Shown here in pieces: positions 22,872 through 31,331 of a DNA stretch of 64,000 bases. The notes beneath the pieces were generated by a model. That model ran no database searches, was not told the origin of the DNA, and saw nothing but the letters and a program-made list of their open reading frames with translations. The stretch is from contig NZ_BAGN01000162.1 of assembly GCF_000308835.1 (NCBI RefSeq), positions 53,283-117,282 of the forward strand, in the 5' to 3' direction. This DNA is from Nocardia vinacea NBRC 16497 (GTDB lineage Bacteria; Actinomycetota; Actinomycetes; Mycobacteriales; Mycobacteriaceae). Each line of letters begins with the position of its first letter. Position 1 is the first letter of the stretch. The position numbers and the translations under genes are program-made.

Positions 22872-23780
22872 TTATGAAAGCACCCCTGCCAGCCGAAGGT
22901 CGGCGGCGAGGGCATCGAGTTGTTCGGTCGTCGGCATCAATTGCGGCAGGCGCGGTTCGCCGGCATCCACGCCGAGCAGCCGCAGCCCGCCCTTGCTCAT
23001 CGCGACGCCACCAAGTCGCGACATCGCGGCGTTCAACGGCAGCATGCCCACATTGATCTCGCGGGCGCGCACCACGTCACCCGCGGTGTAGGCCTCGAGG
23101 AGGGCACGCAGCCGCTCGGGCACGAGATGTCCGATCACACTGATGAATCCGGTCGCGCCGACCGACAGCCACGGCAGGTTCAGCGCGTCGTCACCGGAGT
23201 AGAAGGCCAGATCGGTATTCGCGATGAGATCCGCGCCCGCGTTCAGATCCCCCTTGGCATCCTTGACCGCGACGATGCGCGGATGTTCGGCGAGTTTGCG
23301 AATGGTGTCGCTGGCAATGGGAACCACCGAGCGCGGCGGAATGTCGTACAGGGTGACCGGCAGGTCGGTGGCATCTGCGACGGCGGTGAAATGCGCGATC
23401 AGGCCGTCCTGGGTGGGCCGGGAGTAGTACGGGGTCACCACGAGCAGGCCGTGCGCGCCCGCACGCTGGGCATTGCGGGCGAGTTCGATCGAATGCGCGG
23501 TGTCATAGGTGCCCGCGCCCGCGATCACGGTGGCGCGAGCGCCGACGGCATCGACGACGGCGCGCAGCAGATCCGCCTTCTCCGACTCGGTGGTGGTCGG
23601 CGATTCCCCGGTGGTACCGGAAATCGCCAGCAAATCGACGCCGCGGTCGACCAGGCGGGCCGCGAGTGCGACCCCGGCATCGACATTGAGCTTGCCGTCG
23701 GCACCGAAAGGGGTCACCATCGCGACACCTACCGTGCCGGACGCGCGCAGCTCCGTAGGCGTCGATTCACCGTTCGTCAT
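22872..23780 (-). CDS. dapA: 4-hydroxy-tetrahydrodipicolinate synthase
   Basis: A 302-residue TIM-barrel enzyme condensing pyruvate with aspartate semialdehyde, the first step of the diaminopimelate/lysine branch. SGTTGESPTTTESEK (about 58-72) and VVTPYYSRPTQDG (about 120) are the substrate loops, and IVAVKDAKGDLN near residue 172 carries the Schiff-base lysine. Co-orientation with rnj and the DapA-type YY pair distinguish it from the KdgD at 3.5 kb. dapB lies 8 kb away in this window. Confidence 0.93.
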   Translation of the reverse strand: MTNGESTPTELRASGTVGVAMVTPFGADGKLNVDAGVALAARLVDRGVDLLAISGTTGESPTTTESEKADLLRAVVDAVGARATVIAGAGTYDTAHSIELARNAQRAGAHGLLVVTPYYSRPTQDGLIAHFTAVADATDLPVTLYDIPPRSVVPIASDTIRKLAEHPRIVAVKDAKGDLNAGADLIANTDLAFYSGDDALNLPWLSVGATGFISVIGHLVPERLRALLEAYTAGDVVRAREINVGMLPLNAAMSRLGGVAMSKGGLRLLGVDAGEPRLPQLMPTTEQLDALAADLRLAGVLS

Positions 23781-23894
23781 GGTCAGAAAGGCTACCCGCT
23801 CCCGGGAACAGCCTCGACACCCTCATCGCCGAACGGCCTGCCACGGCGAGTGATTCACCTCCCAGTTCCCGATCATGATGTCAAATCCACCCTT

Positions 23895-23920
23895 GTGTGA
23901 CGCCACGAATGGCGTCACAC
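23895..23920 (+). promoter_or_regulatory. Perfect 11-bp inverted repeat at the HicB-like gene
   Basis: GTGTGACGCCA (23895-23905), spacer CGAA, TGGCGTCACAC (23910-23920). It ends eight bases before the start codon at 23928, so bound protein would block ribosome loading or transcription start. Autoregulation by the ribbon-helix-helix product is the simplest reading. Confidence 0.7.
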
Positions 23921-23927
23921 TGATGTC

Positions 23928-24374
23928 ATGGATTTGAGCAAATACGCCGCGCAGCTACGCGAGGACCTCATCGCGGCCGCCGCGCTCGGCGACGAAAAGA
24001 CCCAGGCCACCGCCGCTGCCCTGGCCGCCGCGACCGAGAGTTCGGCACGATTGGCGCTGCTCGCGGCGCTATCGGACCTCGCAGCGGAGGTCAGCGCAGA
24101 GCTCGGCGACCGCACAGTTCACGTCTCGGTGGATGGCACCAATGCGACCGTCGACGTCCGAAAGAATCCGGCGGCGGAAAACGAGCATCCGACGATCGAG
24201 GAAATGACCGGCGATATCAGCCGAGTCACCCTGCGGATGGTCGAGCAATTGAAGGCCAAGGCCGAGGAAGCCGCTGCGGCCAGCGGGGTTTCGCTGAACT
24301 CGTGGCTGTCGAATGCCGTCAGCGGTGCGGTGCGCGACCAGATGCGCGGATACGGACCCAAGCGCGACATCTGA
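23928..24374 (+). CDS. HicB-like ribbon-helix-helix protein
   Basis: A 148-residue protein. The N-terminal ~60 residues are Ala-rich helix (YAAQLREDLIAAAALGDEKT), and the middle has a short beta-rich segment (VHVSVDGTNATVDVRK). The C-terminus LKAKAEEAAAASGVSLNSWL (about 110-135) is a typical HicB/Arc-type ribbon-helix-helix dimer helix pair. Such proteins are annotated as HicB antitoxins, but no HicA toxin frame is adjacent, so a stand-alone regulator is more likely. The strong palindrome just upstream suggests self-control. Confidence 0.7.
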   Translation: MDLSKYAAQLREDLIAAAALGDEKTQATAAALAAATESSARLALLAALSDLAAEVSAELGDRTVHVSVDGTNATVDVRKNPAAENEHPTIEEMTGDISRVTLRMVEQLKAKAEEAAAASGVSLNSWLSNAVSGAVRDQMRGYGPKRDI

Positions 24375-24438
24375 CTTGAAGTTACTTCGAGTACCGCTAA
24401 CTATTGCAAGCAGAGTCGGTGGCTGATTCAATCGGACC

Positions 24439-25416
24439 ATGGTCAACGTCGATCACGCCCGCCGTCCGTCGCTCGCCGGGCGCGGGCTGAGCCTGGCAGC
24501 CAAGGTTGTCGTCCGCGGTCCGCAACTGCTTTCGCCGCTGCTACCGGTTCGAGCCGGTGCGCTGCTCGCTCGCGCCGTGCTGCTGTTGGCCTGCACCGCT
24601 GGATTCGCACGAACGTTGCCGCACAAGGCGATCGATGTGACCGGACCCCGGGGCAGGTTGCGGGGCGAGTGGGTCGGCGTGGCGCCCGAACCGGGCCGTC
24701 CCGTGCTCTACTTCCTGCACGGCAGCGGTTATGTCGGCTGCACTCCGGGAACTCATCGTGGCCTGGTCAGCGAGCTGTCGCGGCGGTTGGACCGCCCGGC
24801 CTTCAGCCTGGACTATCGCCGCGCGCCGGAGTACAGGTTTCCCGCCGCCCACGATGACACGCTCAACGGTTATCTCTGGTTGCTCGCTCGCGGACATGCG
24901 GCCGAGGACATCGTCGTCATGGGTGATTCGGCGGGCGGCCATCTCGCGCTCGGGTTGTGTGTGCAGCTGCGTGAGTTGGGGCTCACGCAGCCGAAGGCTG
25001 TGGTCGGGTTCTCGGCGCTGGTCGACTCGACCTGGACGTTGTCGCGGGAGCGCGAACCGCACGTCGATGACGCCTTTATGCGAGTGCGGGCGGCACGGAA
25101 GCTGACCGAGCTCTATACCGGCTCGGACCATTTCGACGACCCGCGGCTGAACGTGCTCGGTGCGGTCGGGCCGGATCTACCGCCGATCCTGTTGCAGGCG
25201 GGCGCCGCCGAAGTGCTGTCGGCGGACGCCGAAGCATACGGCGCGGCGCTGCGCGCGGCGGGCGGTGACTGCGAGGTCCAGACGTGGCCGGGCATGTTCC
25301 ATGTATTCCAGCTGCCGTATCGGCTGCTGCCGGAGGCCGACGACGCACTCGATAACGTCGAGCAGTTCGTGGCGCGAGTGCAATCGCAGTCCGCGCGGAA
25401 ACCGAAATCGGCCTGA
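24439..25416 (+). CDS. Alpha/beta hydrolase, hormone-sensitive-lipase type
   Basis: A 325-residue hydrolase. HGSG near residue 94 replaces the usual HGGG oxyanion loop, DYRRAPEYRFPAAHDD (about 130) is typical of the HSL/esterase IV group, and GDSAGGHLALG near residue 165 holds the nucleophile serine. The later acidic residue (LSADAEAYG) and histidine (MFHVFQLP, about 290) complete a triad. A hydrophobic N-terminus may associate with membrane. The substrate is probably a short-chain ester or lipid. It ends five bases before the convergent YcaQ-type gene. Confidence 0.82.
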   Translation: MVNVDHARRPSLAGRGLSLAAKVVVRGPQLLSPLLPVRAGALLARAVLLLACTAGFARTLPHKAIDVTGPRGRLRGEWVGVAPEPGRPVLYFLHGSGYVGCTPGTHRGLVSELSRRLDRPAFSLDYRRAPEYRFPAAHDDTLNGYLWLLARGHAAEDIVVMGDSAGGHLALGLCVQLRELGLTQPKAVVGFSALVDSTWTLSREREPHVDDAFMRVRAARKLTELYTGSDHFDDPRLNVLGAVGPDLPPILLQAGAAEVLSADAEAYGAALRAAGGDCEVQTWPGMFHVFQLPYRLLPEADDALDNVEQFVARVQSQSARKPKSA

Positions 25417-25421
25417 GCAGT

Positions 25422-26621
25422 TCACAACAGCGGTGCGAGATCGCCGCGATCGCCGATCACCACCTCGTCGAGTTCGAGCCAGTCGGCCATTTCACGCAGC
25501 GCGTCGGTGAGTGCCCGCGCCGTCTCGGGAGTGCTGTGGCCCGGTTCGGCGAACGCACCCGGCACCAGCAGCCTGCCGGACGCACGCTCGGCACGCAGAT
25601 CGACGCGTCCCACGAGTTGTCCGTTCAGGAGAAACGGGAACACGTAATACCCGTGCACCCGTTTGGGTTCCGGTGTGTAGATCTCGATCCGGTAGTGGAA
25701 GTCGAAGATCCGCTCGGTGCGGGTCCGGAAGAAGATGAGCGGATCGAAGGGGCACAGCAAGGCCGCACCCTCGATTCGGCGCGGTGTCGAGGCACCGGCG
25801 CGCAGATAGGCGGGTTTACCCCAGTCGGTTACCTCGACCGGTTCCAGCTCTCCCGCATCGACCAACTCCGCGATGGCCGGTTCGGTTTGTGAGCGGTGCA
25901 GGCGGTAGTAGTCGCGCAGGTCGGTCTCGGTCGCGACGCCGAGTGCGGCGCCCGCGCGCAGCACCAATTCCCGCACCGCCTCGGCCTCGGATACATTGCG
26001 CGCCAATATCTCCGGCGGGATCACTCGCTCGGCCAGGTCGTAGTGGCGGGTGAACCCGACCCGCTTGTCGACCGAGAGTGCGCCCGCCGCGAACAGCGCC
26101 TCGCAGATCATCTTGGTGTCGCTGAGATTCCACCACGAGCCCTTGGGCCGCGGCTTGTCCAGCTCGAGGTGACGCTCCACTTCGCCGGCGGTGGCGGCAC
26201 CGACCTCGGTGATGACGTCGAGAATGTCCTTGCCGAGAGTGGGATTGCGTTCGGTCACCCGGCGCATGCCGCTCCAGCGCCCGTGTTCGTATTTCCGCAT
26301 CCGCCAGCGCATGAGCGGCCAGTCCTCGACCGGGATCAGTGCGGCCTCGTGCGCCCAGTATTCGACCAGCCGCCGCGGGCGGCGCACACCATTGCTCCAG
26401 GCGGCATCGTCCAGCACCGTTCGGTCGTAACCGCCGATCCGGCTGAAGACCGGCGCGTAGTGCGCGCGCACCACCGCCGATACCGAATCCAGTTGCAGCA
26501 GTTGGGTTCTACCGAGCACGTCAAGGACCGTCCGCCGGGTCGGCGCGACCGGTTTGCGCCGCCCGAAACCCTGCGCGGCCAGCGCCGTCCGACGCGCGGC
26601 CAGCGCACTCATCTTCCGCAT
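25422..26621 (-). CDS. Winged-helix DNA glycosylase-like protein (YcaQ/AlkX family)
   Basis: A 399-residue member of the HTH_42 family. RRTALAAQGF, LLQLDSVSAVVRAHYAPVFSR and LVEYWAHEAALIPVEDWPL near residue 95 are the conserved N-terminal winged-helix blocks; a C-terminal wing includes LCPFDPLIFFRTRTERIF. Characterised relatives (E. coli YcaQ, Streptomyces AlkX/AlkZ) unhook interstrand crosslinks or alkylated bases. The family active-site pattern QxD is matched by QLD in LLQLDSVS. Three closely spaced ATGs leave the start uncertain (26645, 26621, 26612). Confidence 0.8.
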   Translation of the reverse strand: MRKMSALAARRTALAAQGFGRRKPVAPTRRTVLDVLGRTQLLQLDSVSAVVRAHYAPVFSRIGGYDRTVLDDAAWSNGVRRPRRLVEYWAHEAALIPVEDWPLMRWRMRKYEHGRWSGMRRVTERNPTLGKDILDVITEVGAATAGEVERHLELDKPRPKGSWWNLSDTKMICEALFAAGALSVDKRVGFTRHYDLAERVIPPEILARNVSEAEAVRELVLRAGAALGVATETDLRDYYRLHRSQTEPAIAELVDAGELEPVEVTDWGKPAYLRAGASTPRRIEGAALLCPFDPLIFFRTRTERIFDFHYRIEIYTPEPKRVHGYYVFPFLLNGQLVGRVDLRAERASGRLLVPGAFAEPGHSTPETARALTDALREMADWLELDEVVIGDRGDLAPLL

Positions 26622-26730
26622 GGACCGAACAATGCCATGCCGCACCGACAGGTTGAGCCGTCGTACCGGCGAACGCAGGCATCCGGTGACCGGGCGCTGT
26701 GCCGATCAGCCGGGTGGCAACTCGTGACGG

Positions 26731-27744
26731 CTACGTCGAAACGCTGACCGCGCCCGCGGTATCGATCTCGGTGCGCCGATCCCGATCCGGTGCGTTCGCG
26801 AGAACTGTCGCCAATACCCGTCGACCCATCGGCAATACCCGCACGGTCACCGAACCGGCATTGGCGGCATCCAATTCCCGGGTCGCCGATTCGATCACCT
26901 GCTGGCGCACCCATTTCGGCACCCCGGCGAATCCACCGTCGTCGAGCAGCACCACCTCGACCCCGCGCGAACGCGCTCCGCGGGCGGCGCTGCTCAGTTC
27001 GTCGGTCATCAATTGCGGTGCGCGCAGACCGTCCCGGAGTTCGGCCTCCAGCAGTCTGCACTCTTCGCGTTCGCCCGCGGTGAGTTCGGCGCCGTCGGCG
27101 ATGCGTTCCAGGATCGGCCTGGCCACCTTGTCGAGCCGAGCCAGCTGCCGATCCCGTTCGCCGTTCTGCGCGGCCATGGTCGCCTCGGCGGCCGCGCGCA
27201 TAGTCGCCTCCTCGCGCAGCAGCCGCAGCGAGCGCTGCATCGGCCGCATGACCGCCGCACCGATCGAGACTCCGGCCACCGTGGCGATTGGCACGATGGA
27301 TCCGACCACCACCCGCAGGCCGTTCGTCGCACCGACCACCGCGATCACCGCCGCGATGCCCGCGACACCGCACCACGCCACACCCAGCCGGCCGCGGACC
27401 ACCAGCACCGCGAGCACATAGGACGAAGCGAATGCGGTCCAGACCTGCGTGGACATGCCGTGGTCGATACCCACGGTGGTCAGCGCCGCCGCGATCGGAC
27501 CGGCCGCAGCCACCGCGATGGCGGCGGGCAGCGGCAGCGGATCGACCGGGATCACCAGGACCAGCACTCCGGCACCGGCCACCAACACCAGCGCGGTCGC
27601 GGCCAGCAGCAGCGGTGATTCGGCGAAATTGCGCACCATGTACAGCAGGATCGTGGCCTCGAAGATGACCAGGAAGAGCCAGGCCGACCGGTCCCGCAGC
27701 CCGAGCAGATCGCGCAGGCCGAATTCGTTATCGGTATCAGCCAT
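26731..27744 (-). CDS. Histidine-kinase-like membrane protein with degenerate ATPase domain
   Basis: A 337-residue protein with a GGGGT site before ATG 27744; it overlaps the end of the upstream kinase gene. About five or six membrane spans fill residues 20-160, followed by a coiled segment (REEATMRAAAEATMAAQNGERDRQLARLDKV). The C-terminal domain recalls a HATPase but lacks readable N, G1 and G2 boxes and a phosphorylatable His motif. It is likely a modulator or an inactive partner of the adjacent kinase rather than an enzyme. Gene order RR-kinase-this protein is compact (two overlaps), so all three act together. Confidence 0.7.
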   Translation of the reverse strand: MADTDNEFGLRDLLGLRDRSAWLFLVIFEATILLYMVRNFAESPLLLAATALVLVAGAGVLVLVIPVDPLPLPAAIAVAAAGPIAAALTTVGIDHGMSTQVWTAFASSYVLAVLVVRGRLGVAWCGVAGIAAVIAVVGATNGLRVVVGSIVPIATVAGVSIGAAVMRPMQRSLRLLREEATMRAAAEATMAAQNGERDRQLARLDKVARPILERIADGAELTAGEREECRLLEAELRDGLRAPQLMTDELSSAARGARSRGVEVVLLDDGGFAGVPKWVRQQVIESATRELDAANAGSVTVRVLPMGRRVLATVLANAPDRDRRTEIDTAGAVSVST

Positions 27745-29023
27745 CGCCACCCCAGACCAAGGTCACCGTGGTCCCCTCCCCGGGTTGGGATTCCACGAAT
27801 CCGGCGCCACCGGCCAGTTGACGCATCCGGCCGAGGATGCTGACCGAGACGCCGAGCCGATCGGCGGGCACTCGGTCCAGATCGAAACCCGCTCCGTCAT
27901 CACGGAATACGACACGGATTCCGCCCGCACTGATCGTCACCGTGACGGTGCGCTGCACGGTGCGGCCCGCAACGGTGGCGTGGCGCAGACTATTTCGCGC
28001 CGCCTCGGCCAGGGCGGCGGCGATGGTGCCCGCCGCGTGTACCGGCAGGCGCAGGTCATCGAGTCCGGCCCAGCGGCGCGCGGTGAATCGGATACCCGGA
28101 TTCACCTCGTAGATAGCCGAGCGCAGGAAGCCGATCGCCGATTGCGCGTCCAGTCGGTCGGGTTCGGTATTGGTGCCACGACATTCGTCGAGTTGTTCCA
28201 GCGTGCGTTCGGCCTGACTACGCAGCACCGGCGATTCGGCACCCGCCCGCGAGGCGTCGAGCAGGGTCGACAGCACCGCGTCGTGGATCAATGCGGCGAA
28301 GCGGGCACGCTCGCGATCCCGTGCCGCAGCCCCGGCCACGGCGGCCGCGCGGCGGCTCGCGATCACCGATTCCCGGTCCACCCGCGCGGCCGCCGCGAGT
28401 GCGTAGACGCAGCACCACAGGAACAGTGCGCACAGGCCGGCGGCCCTGGCGAAATCGCCGATCAGCGACCAGGCCGTCGCATCGGGCAACACATACCGGT
28501 TCGCCAGCGCCGCGGTTGCAGCGCCGACCAGGAGATAGCCGGTGGCCAGCGCGGGACGCCAGGCCAATACGGCAGCCAGCACGCCGAGCGCGATCACCCG
28601 ATACATCCACACCGATGTGGTGTCGGTCAACGGCACGGCATAGATGAACGGCATGGTCGTAAGCGCCGCAAGATAACTCAGCGCGGCCGCACCGGCCACC
28701 ACGCGAATCGCCCTGCGGCCCATGGTGAACGAGACGACCGCGAGCACCGGGAACCAGCCGAGCGCCACGCCGACCACCAGGCTCGCCCACGGGCCGGAGA
28801 CGAATTTGGCCTGGTCGGCGATGTCGGGTAATTCGACGATCGCGACGATCACACCGGCGATTCCGACGGCCAGGCCCATTCGGCGCAGAATGCGATCCGA
28901 GGCCGCTTCGATAATCTTCTCCCTGGACACCGCGGTCCGCCCACGGCGCCACCGACTCGCCCGGAACGGGTCGGCGGAGCTCGCAGTGGTTATTGAGGTG
29001 TCCAGCGCGCTGGACGCGGTCAT
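27737..29023 (-). CDS. Sensor histidine kinase, NarX/LiaS-like
   Basis: A 428-residue sensor. The ATGA at 29020-29023 couples it to the regulator stop; an alternative ATG at 29056 has AGAGG upstream. About eight membrane spans precede a cytosolic DHp-like helix with LIHDAVLSTLLDASR (the probable phospho-acceptor His). A HATPase follows with N box ALAEAARNSLRHA, G1 box DDGAGFD and G2 region GEGTTVTL. The extended membrane domain suggests sensing within the bilayer. The signal is unknown. Confidence 0.82.
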   Translation of the reverse strand: MTASSALDTSITTASSADPFRASRWRRGRTAVSREKIIEAASDRILRRMGLAVGIAGVIVAIVELPDIADQAKFVSGPWASLVVGVALGWFPVLAVVSFTMGRRAIRVVAGAAALSYLAALTTMPFIYAVPLTDTTSVWMYRVIALGVLAAVLAWRPALATGYLLVGAATAALANRYVLPDATAWSLIGDFARAAGLCALFLWCCVYALAAAARVDRESVIASRRAAAVAGAAARDRERARFAALIHDAVLSTLLDASRAGAESPVLRSQAERTLEQLDECRGTNTEPDRLDAQSAIGFLRSAIYEVNPGIRFTARRWAGLDDLRLPVHAAGTIAAALAEAARNSLRHATVAGRTVQRTVTVTISAGGIRVVFRDDGAGFDLDRVPADRLGVSVSILGRMRQLAGGAGFVESQPGEGTTVTLVWGGDG

Positions 29024-29703
29024 CCGCGGGGATGCCGCTCGGGAACCGGTAGCCATCCGTCCTCTACCGCCCGCTTGTAGAGGTCGGTCTTGGTGGGAGC
29101 CGGACGACCCGCATCGGCGTACTTCTGCCGGATGCGCCCCAGATAATCGTTGACGGTCTGTTCGGACAGACCCGTCAGCCGCGCGACGCGGGAAGCTTTC
29201 TCACCGGAGGCATAGAGGGTGAGTACCTCTTCCTGGCGCGGGCTCAGACCAACGTCGGACAGTTGCGGATCGCCGTCGATGGCGGCCGCCCAGTCGGTGG
29301 TCACCACCTGCTCACCCGAGGCGGCGCGGCGCACCGCCGCGACCACCGTCGGCACATCCTCGGATTTGCGCACCACGCCGAGCACACCGGCCTTCGCCGC
29401 GGCACGCACCAGGAACGCGTTATCGGCGCCGGTGAATACGAGGACCTCGACGCCGCGGTTGCGCAGCGCGCGCACATTGTCTTCGGGCGAGGATCCGTCG
29501 GCCAGTCGCAGATCGAGAACGACCAAGTCCAGCGGGGCACTATTCGCCGCCGCCGCAAGCAGTTCCGGCACGGTCCCCGCCGTCAGCACCAGATCGAGAT
29601 CGGGTTCCGGCGCCAGCATCGCGGCAAGCCCGATCGCCACCGATTCGTGGTCTTCGACCAGCCCGATCCGGCGCGGTGCTGTTTCGCCCCCTTCGGCCCA
29701 CAT
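29020..29703 (-). CDS. LuxR/NarL-family response regulator
   Basis: A 227-residue two-domain regulator: receiver with LVEDHES acidic patch, phospho-acceptor Asp in LVVLDLRLADG (about residue 58) and conserved VFTGAD, then LuxR HTH LSPRQEEVLTLYASGEK...SEQTVNDYLGRIRQKY. The ATG at 29703 directly follows GAGGTG; the frame extends to 29754. It is first in an overlapping three-gene unit with a sensor kinase and a kinase-like protein. The target genes are not evident. Confidence 0.85.
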   Translation of the reverse strand: MWAEGGETAPRRIGLVEDHESVAIGLAAMLAPEPDLDLVLTAGTVPELLAAAANSAPLDLVVLDLRLADGSSPEDNVRALRNRGVEVLVFTGADNAFLVRAAAKAGVLGVVRKSEDVPTVVAAVRRAASGEQVVTTDWAAAIDGDPQLSDVGLSPRQEEVLTLYASGEKASRVARLTGLSEQTVNDYLGRIRQKYADAGRPAPTKTDLYKRAVEDGWLPVPERHPRG

Positions 29704-29820
29704 CACCTCGATACTCCGTTCCCGAGCAAACTCGTCACATCCCCGCCGCTTCAACGTCGCCTCGTAGTATGCCCGGATCCGCCGGATACCGGTCAGACAC
29801 CAAAATTCGGGGGACGCGCA

Positions 29821-30273
29821 TTACCCCATGAGCTGCGCCGCGACGGTCGCGCCGAGTTCCCAGCACTGCTGGATCTCCGCCTTACCGGGCGCGCCCATCA
29901 CGATGACCGGCGCGGCGACCTGCTCCCAGCCGAGTCCGGTGGTCACGCTTCGCACACCTCGTTCGGCCCCCTCGGTGCCTTCATTGCCGTGCAGATAGAA
30001 GCCGAACGGCCGACCGCGCGTCGAATCGAGACACGGGTAGTAGAACGTGTCGAACGCATGCTTGAGCGCGCCGGACATATAGCCCAGATTCGCCGGGCTA
30101 CCGAGCAGATAACCATCGGCGGCCAACACATCGCTCGCGGTGACCGCGAGAGCAGCCCTGCGCTCGACCTCCACCCCCTCGATCTCCGGATCCGTCGCTC
30201 CCGAGACAACCGCCTCGAACATCGCCTGCATATGCGGTGACGGAGTGTGATGAATGATCAGCAGCCGTGGCAC
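29821..30273 (-). CDS. Flavodoxin/NAD(P)H-dependent FMN reductase-like protein
   Basis: A 150-residue flavodoxin-fold protein. GTG at 30273 begins VPRLLIIHHTPSPHMQAMFEAV, the phosphate-binding loop region. ADGYLLGSPANLGYMSGALKHAFD (about 60) is the FMN-contacting segment, and RPFGFYLHGNEG follows. The frame extends upstream to 30633 but that part is not protein-like. The likely role is electron transfer or quinone reduction with FMN. The partner is not evident from the neighbours. Confidence 0.75.
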   Translation of the reverse strand: MPRLLIIHHTPSPHMQAMFEAVVSGATDPEIEGVEVERRAALAVTASDVLAADGYLLGSPANLGYMSGALKHAFDTFYYPCLDSTRGRPFGFYLHGNEGTEGAERGVRSVTTGLGWEQVAAPVIVMGAPGKAEIQQCWELGATVAAQLMG

Positions 30274-30812
30274 ATCCAGCAGCGTACTGCCGCCCTTGAA
30301 CTCGAGTCGGATCCAAGGGTGCCCGGCTATTGACTGGCGACAAAAGCAGGAGGAAAATAAAGGTTTACACCAGAAAACCGGAAGTGCCGAACTGTCGGCG
30401 GAGACGTCCAAAAACATGGGAGACACTTTCGAGGATCTGGCCAGGCCCCCGGCAAGCCAGTCGAATATCGGAGCTGTCAGCGACGACTGAAACTCATGGA
30501 TTCGATGGAGACTACCGGGGACTGCTCTGTGTGGGGGTCTTTGCTCGAGGGCCGGTTCCTGAGGGGCTTGATGCGAACTGCCTTCGATTCCAGCTATTCG
30601 GGCGTCATCCGGACGTATCCCGATGACGCACACATCAGTCCATGAGAATGCACTGATGGCGCAGCCTTCTCGCGTTTACCTCCACCACTACATGACCACC
30701 GGCAGGCCAGGTGCAGGGGCCGGTTGGTGGCGGGGGCTTCTCGGCGTATGGGTGCACCATTGCATGGTGATCGCCTGACCGGATTCGGGGTGCCCCAATG
30801 AGGGGCGATGGA
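30274..30812. other. Intergenic region with an AT-rich thioredoxin-like remnant
   Basis: This 539-bp stretch has no convincing intact gene. At 30347-30356 the plus strand has the Shine-Dalgarno-like GCAGGAGGAA, followed by codons for KVYTRKP, then a cysteine and, in another frame, ETSKNMGD. That recalls the start of an NrdH/glutaredoxin gene (VYTKP...C...TxK), but the frames break at once. At 30749-30776 lies the half copy of the CACCATGC/GCATGGTG element also seen at 5612-5670. Local base composition at 30330-30420 is clearly more AT-rich than its surroundings. Confidence 0.35.
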
Positions 30813-31331
30813 TCAGGAGGTGTGGTCCAGTTTTTCCAGGGCTACTGCGCGGCGCATGGTTTCGCGGGCTCGGGTGCGGTCGCCGGCATAGTCGTAGGCG
30901 CGGGCCAGGCGGTAGGAGACGCGCCAGTTGTCGGGGTCGGCCTCCCATTCCTGTTTGACCTTGTTGAAGAGTTCGTCCGCGGCGGCGCGCTCGATGCGGC
31001 CGGAGGGGCGGCGCGGGAGCTTCGAGGTGTCGAGTTCGAGGCCCTCGTCGTGGATGCGGCGGGCCAGGTGCTGGTGCGCCAGGGCCGCACGGACGGTGGC
31101 GACGACGATCCAGACGCCGAGCAGCGGCAGGATCAGGACGCCGATGCCGATGACGACGGCGGCGAGGTCACCGGAGCCGATGAGGCTGAGCGCGATACGG
31201 CCGAGCAGCACGAAGTAGAAGCCGAGCACGATGACCAGGGCCGCGACGAATGCGACGACCTTGCGGACGTCGGAACCGCGCGCATCGGTGTCCGAGCCCT
31301 GGTCTTCCGGCTGGACCGGTTCCTGTGTCAC
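30813..31331 (-). CDS. Membrane-anchored TPR-like protein downstream of dapB
   Basis: A 172-residue protein; GTG at 31331 overlaps the dapB stop (GTGA). Two membrane spans (VVAFVAALVIVLGFYFVLLG and a second near residues 50-75) are followed by a soluble part ending in one TPR-like helix pair (DNWRVSYRLARAYDYAGDRT, about 135-165). Its place after dapB resembles Rv2772c of M. tuberculosis, a conserved membrane protein of unknown role. Translational coupling suggests a steady ratio to DapB, but no functional link is known. Confidence 0.7.
   Translation of the reverse strand: MTQEPVQPEDQGSDTDARGSDVRKVVAFVAALVIVLGFYFVLLGRIALSLIGSGDLAAVVIGIGVLILPLLGVWIVVATVRAALAHQHLARRIHDEGLELDTSKLPRRPSGRIERAAADELFNKVKQEWEADPDNWRVSYRLARAYDYAGDRTRARETMRRAVALEKLDHTS

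Noticed and set aside
23895..23920. CRP-type site (TGTGA...TCACA)
   Set aside because: The half sites are separated by 14 bases rather than six, and the repeat is perfect over 11 bases, which fits a dedicated dimeric regulator better.
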